Positions 14,055 to 21,786 of a stretch of DNA of 34,089 bases are shown piece by piece. Position 1 is the first letter of the stretch; each line of letters begins with the position of its first letter. This DNA comes from Nonomuraea corallina (lineage in GTDB: Bacteria > Actinomycetota > Actinomycetes > Streptosporangiales > Streptosporangiaceae). The stretch lies in NCBI RefSeq assembly GCF_027620315.1, contig NZ_JAPNNL010000068.1, positions 1 to 34,089 on the forward strand, written 5' to 3'. The notes beneath the pieces were generated by a model, which was not told the DNA's origin, did no database searches, and was given only the letters and a program-made list of their open reading frames with translations. Both the position numbers and the translations under genes were made by a program.

Positions 14055-14554
14055 AGCAGACCTTCCGGCGGGTCGACGACGAGCCTGCCGCCCTCCAGGT
14101 CGACCACCGGGACGAGCGCCTTCACGAACGGGATGAGCGCCTCCTCGCGGCCGCCGCCGCGCCGCACGACGAGCAGGTCCTGGCCGTGGTGCAGCACGTC
14201 GCCCACCTCGCCGACGGTCTCGCCGCCGACGGTCTCCACCGTCAGCCCGATGAGCTGGTGGTCGTGGAACTCGTCGGGGTCGTCGGACGGCTCGACCTGC
14301 GAGGAGTCGATGACGAGCATGGTGCCGCGCAGTTCCTCGGCCCTGTCGCGGTCGGTGACGCCGGCCAGGGACAGCAGCAGGACGTCCTTGTGCCAGCGGC
14401 TGGCCTCGATCACCAGCGGCCCCCGCTCGGGCGGGTCGGTGGCGAGCGTGCTGCCCACGGCGAAGCGCAGCCCGGGATCGTCGGTGCGCACCTCCACGGT
14501 CACGTCACCGCGCACTCCGTGGGGACGGCCTATCCTGCCGACGACCAACTGCAC
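14051..14554 (-). CDS. rimM: 16S rRNA processing protein RimM
   Basis: 30S maturation factor that binds S19, 167 aa. The N-terminal RimM barrel opens QLVVGRIGRPHGVRGDVTVE, and the C-terminal PRC-barrel contains DHQLIGLTVET and EALIPFVKALVPVVDLEGGR. A GTG start at 14554 (MQLVVGRI) is chosen on homology and on the upstream GGAAAGGG. A longer in-frame opening from 14626 would translate the 17-bp repeats into 24 unrelated residues. It ends in a 4-bp overlap with trmD. Confidence 0.95.
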   Translation of the reverse strand: MQLVVGRIGRPHGVRGDVTVEVRTDDPGLRFAVGSTLATDPPERGPLVIEASRWHKDVLLLSLAGVTDRDRAEELRGTMLVIDSSQVEPSDDPDEFHDHQLIGLTVETVGGETVGEVGDVLHHGQDLLVVRRGGGREEALIPFVKALVPVVDLEGGRLVVDPPEGLL

Positions 14555-14572
14555 GTGGACCCTTTCCTCTCC

Positions 14573-14618
14573 GAAACCACGAGCTCTTTGAAACCACGAG
14601 CTCTTTGAAACCACGAGC
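14573..14618. repeat. 17-bp tandem triplication upstream of rimM
   Basis: Units 14573-14589 and 14590-14606 are identical (GAAACCACGAGCTCTTT), and a third partial copy of 12 bp covers 14607-14618. They occupy the leader between the KH-domain gene and rimM, about 20 bp before the rimM start. Each full unit includes the palindrome GAGCTC. Confidence 0.92.
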
Positions 14619-14661
14619 GCCCCCACCGGCGTTGACCGATGAGGGCGCGCGAAACCTGACG

Positions 14662-14907
14662 CTAACGGACCGCTTCGTGCAGGTCGAGCAGGTCGACCCG
14701 GACGTACTTGCCGTCAGCCAGGGCGTTCACGACCGTGCGCAGAGCCTTGGCGGTGCGCCCGCCGCGGCCGATGACCTTGCCCAGGTCGTCAGGATGCACC
14801 CGGACCTCAAGGACGCGCCCGCTGCGGATGCGGCGGGCGCGGACCCGGACATCGTCGGGATGTTCGACGATGCCCTTCACGAGGTGCTCGAGGGCCTCCT
14901 CGAGCAC
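14662..14907 (-). CDS. khpA: KH-domain RNA-binding protein (KhpA/YlqC type)
   Basis: Small RNA-binding protein of 81 aa, almost entirely one KH domain. It begins MLEEALEHLVKGIVEHPDDV and carries the GxxG loop in KVIGRGGRTAKALRTVV (about residues 48-64). It ends VRVDLLDLHEAVR. The GTG at 14907 starts one base after the rpsP stop, with GAGGG just upstream inside the rpsP end. A longer in-frame ORF is an Arg/Pro-rich antisense-like artefact overlapping rpsP. Position between rpsP and rimM is the conserved one for this family. Confidence 0.93.
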   Translation of the reverse strand: MLEEALEHLVKGIVEHPDDVRVRARRIRSGRVLEVRVHPDDLGKVIGRGGRTAKALRTVVNALADGKYVRVDLLDLHEAVR

Positions 14908-14908
14908 G

Positions 14909-15349
14909 TCAGCCCTCGCCCTCGGACGGGGTCTCGGCGGCGGCCTCGGCCTCGTCCTTCTTCTTGGACTTCTTCGGCGTGGTGGCGGTCGTGCCGGTGT
15001 CGCCACCGGCCAGGGCCTCCTTCGCGGCGGCCTCGTAGACGGCGTGCCGGTCGGGCGCCGGCTCGGCGACCTTCAGCGGCGCCGGGGCGGCCTCGCCCTT
15101 GAACTTCTGCCAGTCGCCGGTGAGCTTGAGCAGCTTGAGCACCGGCTCGGTCGGCTGCGCGCCGACGCCCAGCCAGTAAGCCGCGCGGTCACCGTTGATC
15201 TCGATGCGCGAAGGGTTTTCCTTCGGGTGGTAAAGACCGATCTCCTCGATCGCCCGCCCGTCACGCTTGGTGCGGCTGTCGGCGACGACGATGCGGTATT
15301 GAGCGTTGCGGATCATGCCGAGCCGCTTGAGCTTGATCTTGACTGCCAC
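14909..15349 (-). CDS. rpsP: 30S ribosomal protein S16
   Basis: Small-subunit assembly protein, 146 aa. The first ~80 residues are the S16 domain (MAVKIKLKRLGMIRNAQYRI, VADSRTKRDGRAIEEIGLYH, RIEINGDRAAYWLGVGAQPT). Residues about 85-146 are an Ala/Lys/Glu-rich extension usual in high-GC actinobacteria. The start is GTG at 15349, with GGAGAG upstream. It heads the rpsP-khpA-rimM-trmD run. The gap to ffh is 193 bp and includes a small CCGGG/CCCGG hairpin (15502-15516) and an ATGTTCCAACAT inverted repeat (15474-15485), with no convincing promoter boxes. Confidence 0.97.
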   Translation of the reverse strand: MAVKIKLKRLGMIRNAQYRIVVADSRTKRDGRAIEEIGLYHPKENPSRIEINGDRAAYWLGVGAQPTEPVLKLLKLTGDWQKFKGEAAPAPLKVAEPAPDRHAVYEAAAKEALAGGDTGTTATTPKKSKKKDEAEAAAETPSEGEG

Positions 15350-15542
15350 GGGTGTGGTCTCTCCTGCGTTAAGAGCGCGAGCGAGCGGGCCTTCATCGAG
15401 TGGGGCACGATGGCAGACCGCTCAAGGGACAGGCGCGGCCGGCGGGAGATGAGAGGGCACCCGCCTGGTCACGATGTTCCAACATGTCATTGTGCCAGAC
15501 ACCGGGTACTGCCCGGGACCCACACGCCCGCCGGCGCGAAGA

Positions 15543-17099
15543 TTACTTCTGCCCCGGCAACCGCAGCTTGGACGGGTCGAAGCCCGGAGGCAGCTCGACG
15601 CCCGGCGGCAGCTTGCCGCCGAGACCGCCGAGGTTGCCCAGCGCGCCGCCCTTCCTGGGCTCGGCGGGCTGCTCGGCCGCGGCGGTCTTGCCCAGCGCGG
15701 CCTTGCGCGGGTCGCCGCTCACGCGCCGCCCCTTCTTGGCCTTCTTGGCCGCCTTGCCGCCCTTGCCCTTGCCGCCCGGCATGCCGGGGATGCCCATGCC
15801 GCCGGCCATCCGCTTCATCATCTTCTGGGCCTCGAAGAAGCGGGTGACCAGGTTGCTGACGGCGCTGACGGTCGTGCCGGAGCCGTTCGCGATGCGGGCC
15901 CGCCGGGAACCATTGATGATCTTCGGGTCCTGGCGCTCGGCCGGGGTCATCGAGCGGATGATGGCGGCGATGCGGTCGAGGTCGCGGTCGTCGATCGAGT
16001 TGATCTGGTCGCGCATCTGCCCCATGCCGGGCATCATGCCGAGCAGGTTCTTGATGGGGCCCATCTTCTGGACCATCATCATCTGCTCGAGGAAGTCCTC
16101 GAGCGTGAAGTTCTCGCCCGCGGTGAGCTTGCTCGCCATCTTGGCGGCCTGCTCCTCGTCGAACGTCTTCTGCGCCTGCTCGATCAGGGTGAGGATGTCA
16201 CCCATGTCGAGGATCCTGGAGGCCATCCGGTCGGGATGGAAGGCGTCGAAGTCCTCGATCTTCTCGCCGGTGGAGGCGAACATGATCGGGCGGCCGGTGA
16301 TGTGCCGCACCGACAGGGCCGCGCCGCCGCGGGCGTCGCCGTCGAGCTTGGTGAGCACCACGCCGTCGAAGCCGACCCCGTCCATGAACGCCTGGGCCGT
16401 GGTCACGGCGTCCTGGCCGATCATGGCGTCGACCACGAACAGGATCTCGTCGGGCGTGACCGCGTCGCGGATGTCGGCGGCCTGGCGCATCATCTCCTGG
16501 TCGATGCCGAGCCGGCCGGCGGTGTCGATGATGACGATGTCGTGCTGCTGGCGCCTGGCCTCGTCGACCGAGCGGCGGGCGACGTCGACCGGGTCGCCGA
16601 CCCCGTTGCCCGGCTCGGGCGCGTAGACGGCGACCTTGGCGCGCTCGCCCATCACCTGCAGCTGCTGCACCGCGTTGGGGCGCTGGAGGTCGGCGGCGAC
16701 CAGCAGCGGCACGTGGCCCTGCTCGCGCAGCCAGGTGGCGAGCTTGCCCGCCAGCGTGGTCTTGCCGGAGCCCTGGAGGCCCGCGAGCATGATCACGGTC
16801 GGCGGCGTCTTGGCGTAGCGGAGCCTGCGCGTCTCACCGCCGAGGATCTCGATCAACTCGTCGTTGACGATCTTGACGACTTGCTGCGCCGGGTTGAGCG
16901 CCTGCGAGACCTCCGCCCCGCGAGCGCGTTCCTTCACCCGGGCGACGAACGCCTTGACCACCGGGAGCGCGACATCGGCCTCGAGCAGCGCGATGCGGAT
17001 CTCGCGGGTGGTCGCGTCGATGTCGGCGTCGGACAGCCGACCCTTGGATCGGAGGGAGGAGAAGACCGATGTCAGCCGGTCGGAAAGCGTCTCGAACAC
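15543..17099 (-). CDS. ffh: Signal recognition particle protein Ffh
   Basis: SRP54 GTPase that, with 4.5S RNA, targets nascent membrane proteins to FtsY. It is 518 aa. Residues 1-90 are the N domain (MFETLSDRLTSVFSSLRSKG), about 100-300 the G domain with GLQGSGKTT (107-115), DTAGRLGIDQEMM and TKLDGDARGGAA, and about 325-440 the Met-rich M domain (MMMVQKMGPIKNLLGMMPGM). A Gly/Lys/Pro-rich tail follows. The start is GTG at 17099. The upstream conservon ends only 55 bp away on the same strand. A TAGGCT box is present in that gap, but its -35 partner is not convincing, so read-through from the conservon is possible. Confidence 0.97.
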   Translation of the reverse strand: MFETLSDRLTSVFSSLRSKGRLSDADIDATTREIRIALLEADVALPVVKAFVARVKERARGAEVSQALNPAQQVVKIVNDELIEILGGETRRLRYAKTPPTVIMLAGLQGSGKTTLAGKLATWLREQGHVPLLVAADLQRPNAVQQLQVMGERAKVAVYAPEPGNGVGDPVDVARRSVDEARRQQHDIVIIDTAGRLGIDQEMMRQAADIRDAVTPDEILFVVDAMIGQDAVTTAQAFMDGVGFDGVVLTKLDGDARGGAALSVRHITGRPIMFASTGEKIEDFDAFHPDRMASRILDMGDILTLIEQAQKTFDEEQAAKMASKLTAGENFTLEDFLEQMMMVQKMGPIKNLLGMMPGMGQMRDQINSIDDRDLDRIAAIIRSMTPAERQDPKIINGSRRARIANGSGTTVSAVSNLVTRFFEAQKMMKRMAGGMGIPGMPGGKGKGGKAAKKAKKGRRVSGDPRKAALGKTAAAEQPAEPRKGGALGNLGGLGGKLPPGVELPPGFDPSKLRLPGQK

Positions 17100-17154
17100 G
17101 TGGTTGGCCAGTCCTCGAAGCGAATGTGGGTCTGCTCTCAGCCTAGCCGCTTCG

Positions 17155-17742
17155 CTAGCCGTTCCAGCCTGGCACGGCCATCCGGACCGACAACGCGTGT
17201 TCGACCAGGTTGATCAGCGCGCCCTTGACCGAGTCCTTGGAACGCGCGTCCAGGCGGATGAGCGGGATGTGCGGAGCGAGCGTGAGCGCGTCGCGGACCT
17301 CATTGTCGCCGTGCGGGTACTGGCCGTCCCAGCCGTTGATGCCCACGATGAAGGGCAGCTGGGCCTCCTCGAAGTAGTCGATGGCCGGGAAGCTGTCGGC
17401 CAGCCGCCGCGTGTCGACCAGCACCACCGCGCCGATGGCCCCGCGGACCAGGTCGTCCCACATGAACCAGAACCGGTGCTGACCGGGCGTGCCGAACAGG
17501 TAGAGGATCAGGTCGCGGTCCAGCGACACGCGGCCGAAGTCCATGGCCACCGTGGTGGTCGTCTTGAGCGGGGTCATGCCCAGGTCGTCGATCCCGGCCG
17601 AGGCGTCGGTCATGACCGCCTCGGTGGTCAGCGGCATGATCTCCGACACGGCGCCGACGAACGTCGTCTTGCCCACCCCGAAGCCTCCGGCCACCACGAT
17701 CTTCGTCGAGGTGAGGCCGGGGCTAGAGCCTGCGAAGTCCAC
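17155..17742 (-). CDS. cvnD: Conservon small GTPase CvnD, copy 1
   Basis: Small GTP-binding protein (conserved ATP/GTP-binding family of actinomycete conservons), 195 aa, presumed membrane-associated with its CvnA-C partners. The P-loop is GGFGVGKTT (19-27). The DxxGQ switch-II motif is GTPGQ (84-88) and the NKxD position is INGWD (135-139), so the guanine-specificity loop is not canonical. It ends AVPGWNG. The GTG at 17742 (MDFAGSSPG) is preferred on family starts; it overlaps the end of cvnC by 20 bp, and a 14-residue upstream extension translates part of cvnC in another frame. It is last in the cvnA-B-C-D operon and close in sequence and identical in length to copy 2. Confidence 0.93.
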   Translation of the reverse strand: MDFAGSSPGLTSTKIVVAGGFGVGKTTFVGAVSEIMPLTTEAVMTDASAGIDDLGMTPLKTTTTVAMDFGRVSLDRDLILYLFGTPGQHRFWFMWDDLVRGAIGAVVLVDTRRLADSFPAIDYFEEAQLPFIVGINGWDGQYPHGDNEVRDALTLAPHIPLIRLDARSKDSVKGALINLVEHALSVRMAVPGWNG

Positions 17743-18124
17743 TGAGCACCCTTTCCAGCAGGTTGACATCCGGGCGGCCGGCATCGAGCTGCGGCTGGTG
17801 CACCCGCACCAGCCCTTCCGCCGCCATGTCGGCGATCAGCACCCGAGCCACGCCCAGTGGCATGCGTAACAACGCCGACACCTCCGCGACCGACCGCACC
17901 TGGCGGCAGAGATGACTGATCGCCTTGTATTCGGGAGTGATGTGGGAGAACTCCCGGTGTTCCGCCGTCGCCGACGACACCAGGGCCTCCATGGCGAGCT
18001 TGACCCTGGGCGCGGTCCGCCCTCCGGTCACCGCGTAGGGACGGACCGGGGAGGCCGGGTCGTTGCTCGACGGCGGGGGCGGCTGAGGAGTCCAGCCGCC
18101 GCTGTTCCATCTGGGGTCCGTCAC
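17723..18124 (-). CDS. cvnC: Conservon DUF742 protein CvnC, copy 1
   Basis: DUF742 protein of about 133 aa, a component of the conservon signalling complex. A disordered N terminus (TDPRWNSGGW, Pro-rich) leads to RPYAVTGGRTAPRVKLAMEA, then a winged-helix-like segment: YKAISHLCRQVRSVAEVSAL, LRMPLGVARVLIADMAAEGL. It ends in the family motif ERVLSGLRRL. Three starts are possible: GTG 18133, ATG 18130 or GTG 18124. GTG 18124 is preferred because AGGTGAT, a good anti-SD match, lies 4 nt before it in both module copies and gives both proteins 133 residues. The 3' end overlaps cvnD by 20 bp. Confidence 0.88.
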   Translation of the reverse strand: MTDPRWNSGGWTPQPPPPSSNDPASPVRPYAVTGGRTAPRVKLAMEALVSSATAEHREFSHITPEYKAISHLCRQVRSVAEVSALLRMPLGVARVLIADMAAEGLVRVHQPQLDAGRPDVNLLERVLSGLRRL

Positions 18125-18129
18125 CTGCA

Positions 18130-18552
18130 TCACCTGGTCTGGCTGGCGCGCAGCTCCGCACGCACCGCCGGGGTCAGCACCTTGCCGGCGCGATCCACCA
18201 TCAACGTCATCTGGTACGCCACCAACCCCATGTCGCAGTCGGGGGCGGCGAGCACTCCCAGACAGGATCCATCGCTAATGGACATGATCAGCATGAGCCC
18301 CCGTTGCATCTCCACGATCGTCTGGTTGACCGCGCCGCCCTCGAAAACCCGGGCCGAGCCCTGCGTCAGGCTCACCAGCCCGGAGGCGATGGCCGCCAGC
18401 TGGTCGGCCCGGTCCGCCGGGAACCCCGCCGACGTGGCCAGAGGCAGCCCGTCGGACGACACCACCACCGCGTGCGCGACACCGGGAACACTGTTGACGA
18501 AGTCAGTGATCAACCAGTCCACCCCCCGTGCCGCCTGGCTCAGGTCGTTCAC
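18130..18552 (-). CDS. cvnB: Conservon roadblock/LC7 protein CvnB, copy 1
   Basis: Roadblock/LC7-domain protein of 140 aa, the likely GTPase-binding partner, analogous to MglB for MglA. One domain fills it: LITDFVNSVPGVAHAVVVSS, DGLPLATSAGFPADRADQLA, MQRGLMLIMSISDGSCLGVL and DMGLVAYQMTLMVDRAG. No signal or membrane segment. The GTG start at 18552 shares GTGA with the cvnA stop, so expression is coupled. It differs from copy 2 at scattered residues only. Confidence 0.94.
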   Translation of the reverse strand: MNDLSQAARGVDWLITDFVNSVPGVAHAVVVSSDGLPLATSAGFPADRADQLAAIASGLVSLTQGSARVFEGGAVNQTIVEMQRGLMLIMSISDGSCLGVLAAPDCDMGLVAYQMTLMVDRAGKVLTPAVRAELRASQTR

Positions 18553-21395
18553 GCGCCCTCCTCCCTGCTCTCCGCGTTCCTGGGGTCAGAGGCGAGGCTC
18601 GCCCTGCCCTCACTGAGATCGTCACGCGCCGCTCTGAAGCCCTTCTGGAAGCTCGCCAGCCGGTTGCGCACCCGTTCCGGCGAGATCGCGGGCATCGGGG
18701 CGACTCCCTTGGGCGCGGAGGCCGTGTCGGCCGAGCCGGGCACCAGGTTCGCCTTGGGCACCCGCTTGGGCAGCCCGGAGGCCGTCGCGCCGTCGCGCAC
18801 CGGTTCGGCCGCGGCCTGCGCGGCGGTCCAGCCCGCGTCCGCCGTGGCCGATCCCCAGGCGCCGCTGCTGCCGCCGCGCTCGAACCAGGCCGACTCCACC
18901 GAGGCGAAGATCGGCAGGTAGTCGTCACCTCCCGAGGAGGGGTTCACCGCGGGGATGGGGCCGGTGGCGCCGGACTCCGCCGTCTCGGGGAAGTCGTAGG
19001 TCTGCCTGCCCCGGCCGCCCGGGTTCCTGGTGGGCAGCGGGTCGGCGGTGCGCTCGGGCAGCGGCGACGGCCCGTTGGCCCACGATCCGGGGACGCGGGA
19101 GGGGATCCACACGTCATCGGTGTCGAACCCGCCGCTCCGGGGCCCCGACGCCCACGAGTCCGGCCCGCTGGAGGGCCACTGCATGGCGGAGGACGGCCAC
19201 GAGCCGCTGGGGTCGGCGTTCGGCGGGTACGAGGGGTGCGCCGGGCTCATCTGGAAGCCGTTGTCGCCCCACTGCGGCGCGGGCGGCTGCGAGGCGTGGA
19301 CGTCGGCGCGGGCGCGCTGCATGCCGGCCAGGGCGCCGGCGGCGCCGGGTGAGCCGTCGAAGGGCATCGCCTGCATTCCCAGCAGGGTCTCCGGGAGCAG
19401 CACCATCGCGGTGAGCCCGCCGCCGCCCTGCGGTCGCAGCTGTACGCGGATGCCGTGGCGCTGCGCCAGCCGGGAGACCACGAACAGACCCATCCGGCGC
19501 GAGACCGACACGTCCACGACTGCGGACTCGCCCAGCCGCTCGTTGGCCTGGGCGAGTTCTTCGCCGGTCATGCCGATGCCGGAGTCGGTGATCGACAGCA
19601 TGACGCCGCCGCCGTCGATCCGGCTGCCGGAGACCGTCACCCTGGTCTCGCGCGGGGAGAACGACAGCGCGTTCTCGACCAGCTCGGCGATCAGGTGGAT
19701 GACGTCGTTGACTGCCTGCCCGGCGACGGAGACGCCGTCGGGGACCTGGAGCACGACCCGCTCGTAGTTCTCGACCTCCGACAGCGAGGCGCGGGCCACG
19801 TCGACGAGCTTGACCGGCTGACTCCAGCGCCGGGGCGGCTCCTGACCGGCCAGGACCAGCAGGTTCTCGGAGTTGCGGCGCATGCGGGTGGCCAGGTGGT
19901 CCAGCTTGAACAGGTTGGCCAGCCGCTGCTCGTCCTGCTCGCCCTGCTCCAGCCCGTCGATCAGGGTGATCTGCCGTTCCACCAGCGTCTGGCTGCGCCG
20001 CGACAGGTTCACGAACATCGCGTTGACGTTGGCGCGCAGCCGCGCCTCCTCGCCCGCCAGCCGCACCGCCTCGCGGTGCACCTCGTCGAACGCCCGCGCG
20101 ACTTCCCCGATCTCGTCCTTGGAGGAGATCTGGATGGGGGGCACGTGCAGCGACTCCGGGTCCGCCTCGCCCTCGCGCAGCTGCCGCACCAGGCCGGGCA
20201 GCGTCTTGCCGGCGACCTTGAGCGCGTCCCCGCGCAGGCGTCGCAGCGGCCGCACGAGCGAGCGCGCCATGATCGCGGTGACCACGAGGACCAGCACCAG
20301 CAGCAGGACGACCAGGCCGATGCTGAAGGCCGCCGCCTGCCTGTCGGCGCTCTGCAGGTCCGCGGCGCGGGTGGCGATCTCCTGCGACAGCGCCTTCTGC
20401 ACGGCGTGCGTCTTGTCGACGGTCTGCGTGATGGAGTCGAACCAGCGGTCGACGTCCTTGGTGGTCGTGATGTCCAGCCGCTGCAACGGGGCTGGGGAGT
20501 TGTGCAGGAAGATCGCGCGCTTGACGTAGAACTCGGCCCGGCCGACCTCGGCGCTGGCGACCGTGTTGTCGAAGAGCTCGCGCTGGCTCGAGGTGGCGGC
20601 GCTTTGGAAGGTCTCCCGTTCGCTCTCCCGCCGGGCACGGGCATCGACGAAGGCGTCGAACTCCGGTTCGGTGAACTCGCCCGTCAGCAGCGCGGAGGCC
20701 AGCAGCGCGCGCTGCTTGGAGGTCTCCTCCTCGGCCCGCGCGACGGCGCGCATGGCCGTTCCGGTCGCGATGATCTGCTCGTCCGCCGCGCCGCTGCTGA
20801 CCTCGTCGAAGAGCTGCAGCAGCTCGGTGATGGTCTCGCCGTACTTCTGCACGGTGGGCAGCGGAGGCAGCTGAGTGTCCTTGACCGTCTCGCGCATCGC
20901 GGGGAGCTGGGAGAGCCGGATGCGGACGATGTCCAGACGCCTGCGACCCAGGTCCGACAGGGAGCCCTGGACGGTATCGGCGGTGGCGAGCGTGCGCTCG
21001 ATGCTGGCGTCGACGATGCCGTGCTGGGTCTCCAGTTGCGCGGACTCGCTCGGCCGGCGGTTGGAGGCGACGAAGCGGGCGGCTCTGTCGCGCTCGGCCG
21101 CGAGGTTGTGGGTCAGCTCGCCGACATCGCTGATCAGCGTGTTCACCTCGCCGACCCGCGCGTACTCCTGGGCGCTGGCGACGGAGGTGCCGACGCGCAG
21201 CCCGCCGAGGAGCACGCCGACGACCGTCGGGATGGCGATGAGAGCGATGAGGCGGGTCCGCACGCGCCAGTTACGCAGAGCGAACGCGCTGCCCGGCTTG
21301 GGCAGTGGCTGTTCCGCCGGTGCCAGCGTCGAAACAGGCGGTCCCGGCAGGTCTTTCGCCCTGCTACGACCGGAATCGGTCGTTGGTGTCCTCAC
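18549..21395 (-). CDS. cvnA: NIT-domain sensor histidine kinase CvnA, copy 1
   Basis: Membrane sensor kinase of 948 aa heading a conservon. TM1 is at about 48-66. The extracytoplasmic region about 75-350 resembles the nitrate- and sulfonate-sensing (NIT) domain, with NLAAERDRAARFVA, KYGETITELLQLFDE and AEEETSKQRALLASALL. TM2 is at about 357-376, then HAMP (SLVRPLRRLR...DEIGEVARAFDEV). H500 lies in LFKLDHLATRMRRNSENLLV, and the HATPase_c domain has ELVENALSFSP and DSGIGM (604-609). Residues about 700-948 are disordered, Pro/Ser/Gly-rich, with a conserved GLPKRVPKANLVPGSA motif and a C-terminal helical segment (RLASFQKGFRAARDD). The GTG start at 21395 has GAGAGG 8 nt upstream, shared with copy 2. 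Confidence 0.93.
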   Translation of the reverse strand: MRTPTTDSGRSRAKDLPGPPVSTLAPAEQPLPKPGSAFALRNWRVRTRLIALIAIPTVVGVLLGGLRVGTSVASAQEYARVGEVNTLISDVGELTHNLAAERDRAARFVASNRRPSESAQLETQHGIVDASIERTLATADTVQGSLSDLGRRRLDIVRIRLSQLPAMRETVKDTQLPPLPTVQKYGETITELLQLFDEVSSGAADEQIIATGTAMRAVARAEEETSKQRALLASALLTGEFTEPEFDAFVDARARRESERETFQSAATSSQRELFDNTVASAEVGRAEFYVKRAIFLHNSPAPLQRLDITTTKDVDRWFDSITQTVDKTHAVQKALSQEIATRAADLQSADRQAAAFSIGLVVLLLVLVLVVTAIMARSLVRPLRRLRGDALKVAGKTLPGLVRQLREGEADPESLHVPPIQISSKDEIGEVARAFDEVHREAVRLAGEEARLRANVNAMFVNLSRRSQTLVERQITLIDGLEQGEQDEQRLANLFKLDHLATRMRRNSENLLVLAGQEPPRRWSQPVKLVDVARASLSEVENYERVVLQVPDGVSVAGQAVNDVIHLIAELVENALSFSPRETRVTVSGSRIDGGGVMLSITDSGIGMTGEELAQANERLGESAVVDVSVSRRMGLFVVSRLAQRHGIRVQLRPQGGGGLTAMVLLPETLLGMQAMPFDGSPGAAGALAGMQRARADVHASQPPAPQWGDNGFQMSPAHPSYPPNADPSGSWPSSAMQWPSSGPDSWASGPRSGGFDTDDVWIPSRVPGSWANGPSPLPERTADPLPTRNPGGRGRQTYDFPETAESGATGPIPAVNPSSGGDDYLPIFASVESAWFERGGSSGAWGSATADAGWTAAQAAAEPVRDGATASGLPKRVPKANLVPGSADTASAPKGVAPMPAISPERVRNRLASFQKGFRAARDDLSEGRASLASDPRNAESREEGA

Positions 21396-21786
21396 TGTGG
21401 CAACCTCTCGCCATAGCCTGCTGCTGAGGGAGATCGTGCGTATTTCTCACGCCGACGCGTGATCGCAGGCAAGTTCGGTGCCCAATTTGAGCACAAACCT
21501 CATAGTTGAGCCAACGTCTCACGAGTTTTCCATCGTCCGAAGGGTCGCTTTGTTCGGGCCGCTAACCCCCGTTCACGGAGCGCAACCACCGTCTCAATCC
21601 GGACATATGACCCGTAAGATGACAGAAAGTAATATATGTGACCATAAAGAGAGATGTCGTATTAAGCAGAAAAGTAGGCGATTCGCGGGATAGCGTCTTC
21701 AGCTCCGATCAAGCCTCCGGTACGCTTCACGCCCGGCATCCGAATGCCGCGCTCCAGAAGCTTCCCCTGGTAGGAGAACCTCCCCC
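21396..21786. other. Divergent intergenic region, cvnA copy 1 / binding protein A
   Basis: 391 bp, noticeably more AT-rich than its neighbours, separating two divergent operons; it must carry both promoters. Seen in it: a candidate rightward promoter (21638-21665), two related boxes ACATATGACC (21603-21612) and ATATGTGACC (21634-21643), and a small hairpin CGGCAT-ccga-ATGCCG (21734-21749). TAGGAG lies about 10 nt before the binding-protein ATG. No TPP or other recognised riboswitch consensus and no credible ORF were found. Confidence 0.65.
21638..21665 (+). promoter_or_regulatory. Candidate promoter of transporter operon A
   Basis: GTGACC (21638-21643), a 16-bp spacer and TATTAA (21660-21665): four of six matches to each vegetative box. 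It would give a leader of about 115 nt. The -35 overlaps the second of two ATATG(T)GACC boxes, which might be a regulator site. Weak evidence. Confidence 0.35.

Noticed and set aside
15474..15516. Inverted repeats between rpsP and ffh as an ffh terminator or rpsP promoter element
   Set aside because: The stem is only 5 bp with no U tract, and no -35/-10 pair at acceptable spacing could be found.
19455..21416. 653-codon plus-strand frame antisense to cvnA copy 1, with a similar one opposite copy 2
   Set aside because: Rich in Gln/Asp/Gly/His as expected for the reverse of kinase codons; its conservation between the copies follows from the kinase identity.
21396..21786. Possible TPP riboswitch, because NMT1-like binding proteins can transport thiamine precursors
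   Set aside because: The conserved CUGAGA and other thi-box core elements were not found. The leader hairpin CGGCAT-ccga-ATGCCG is too small.
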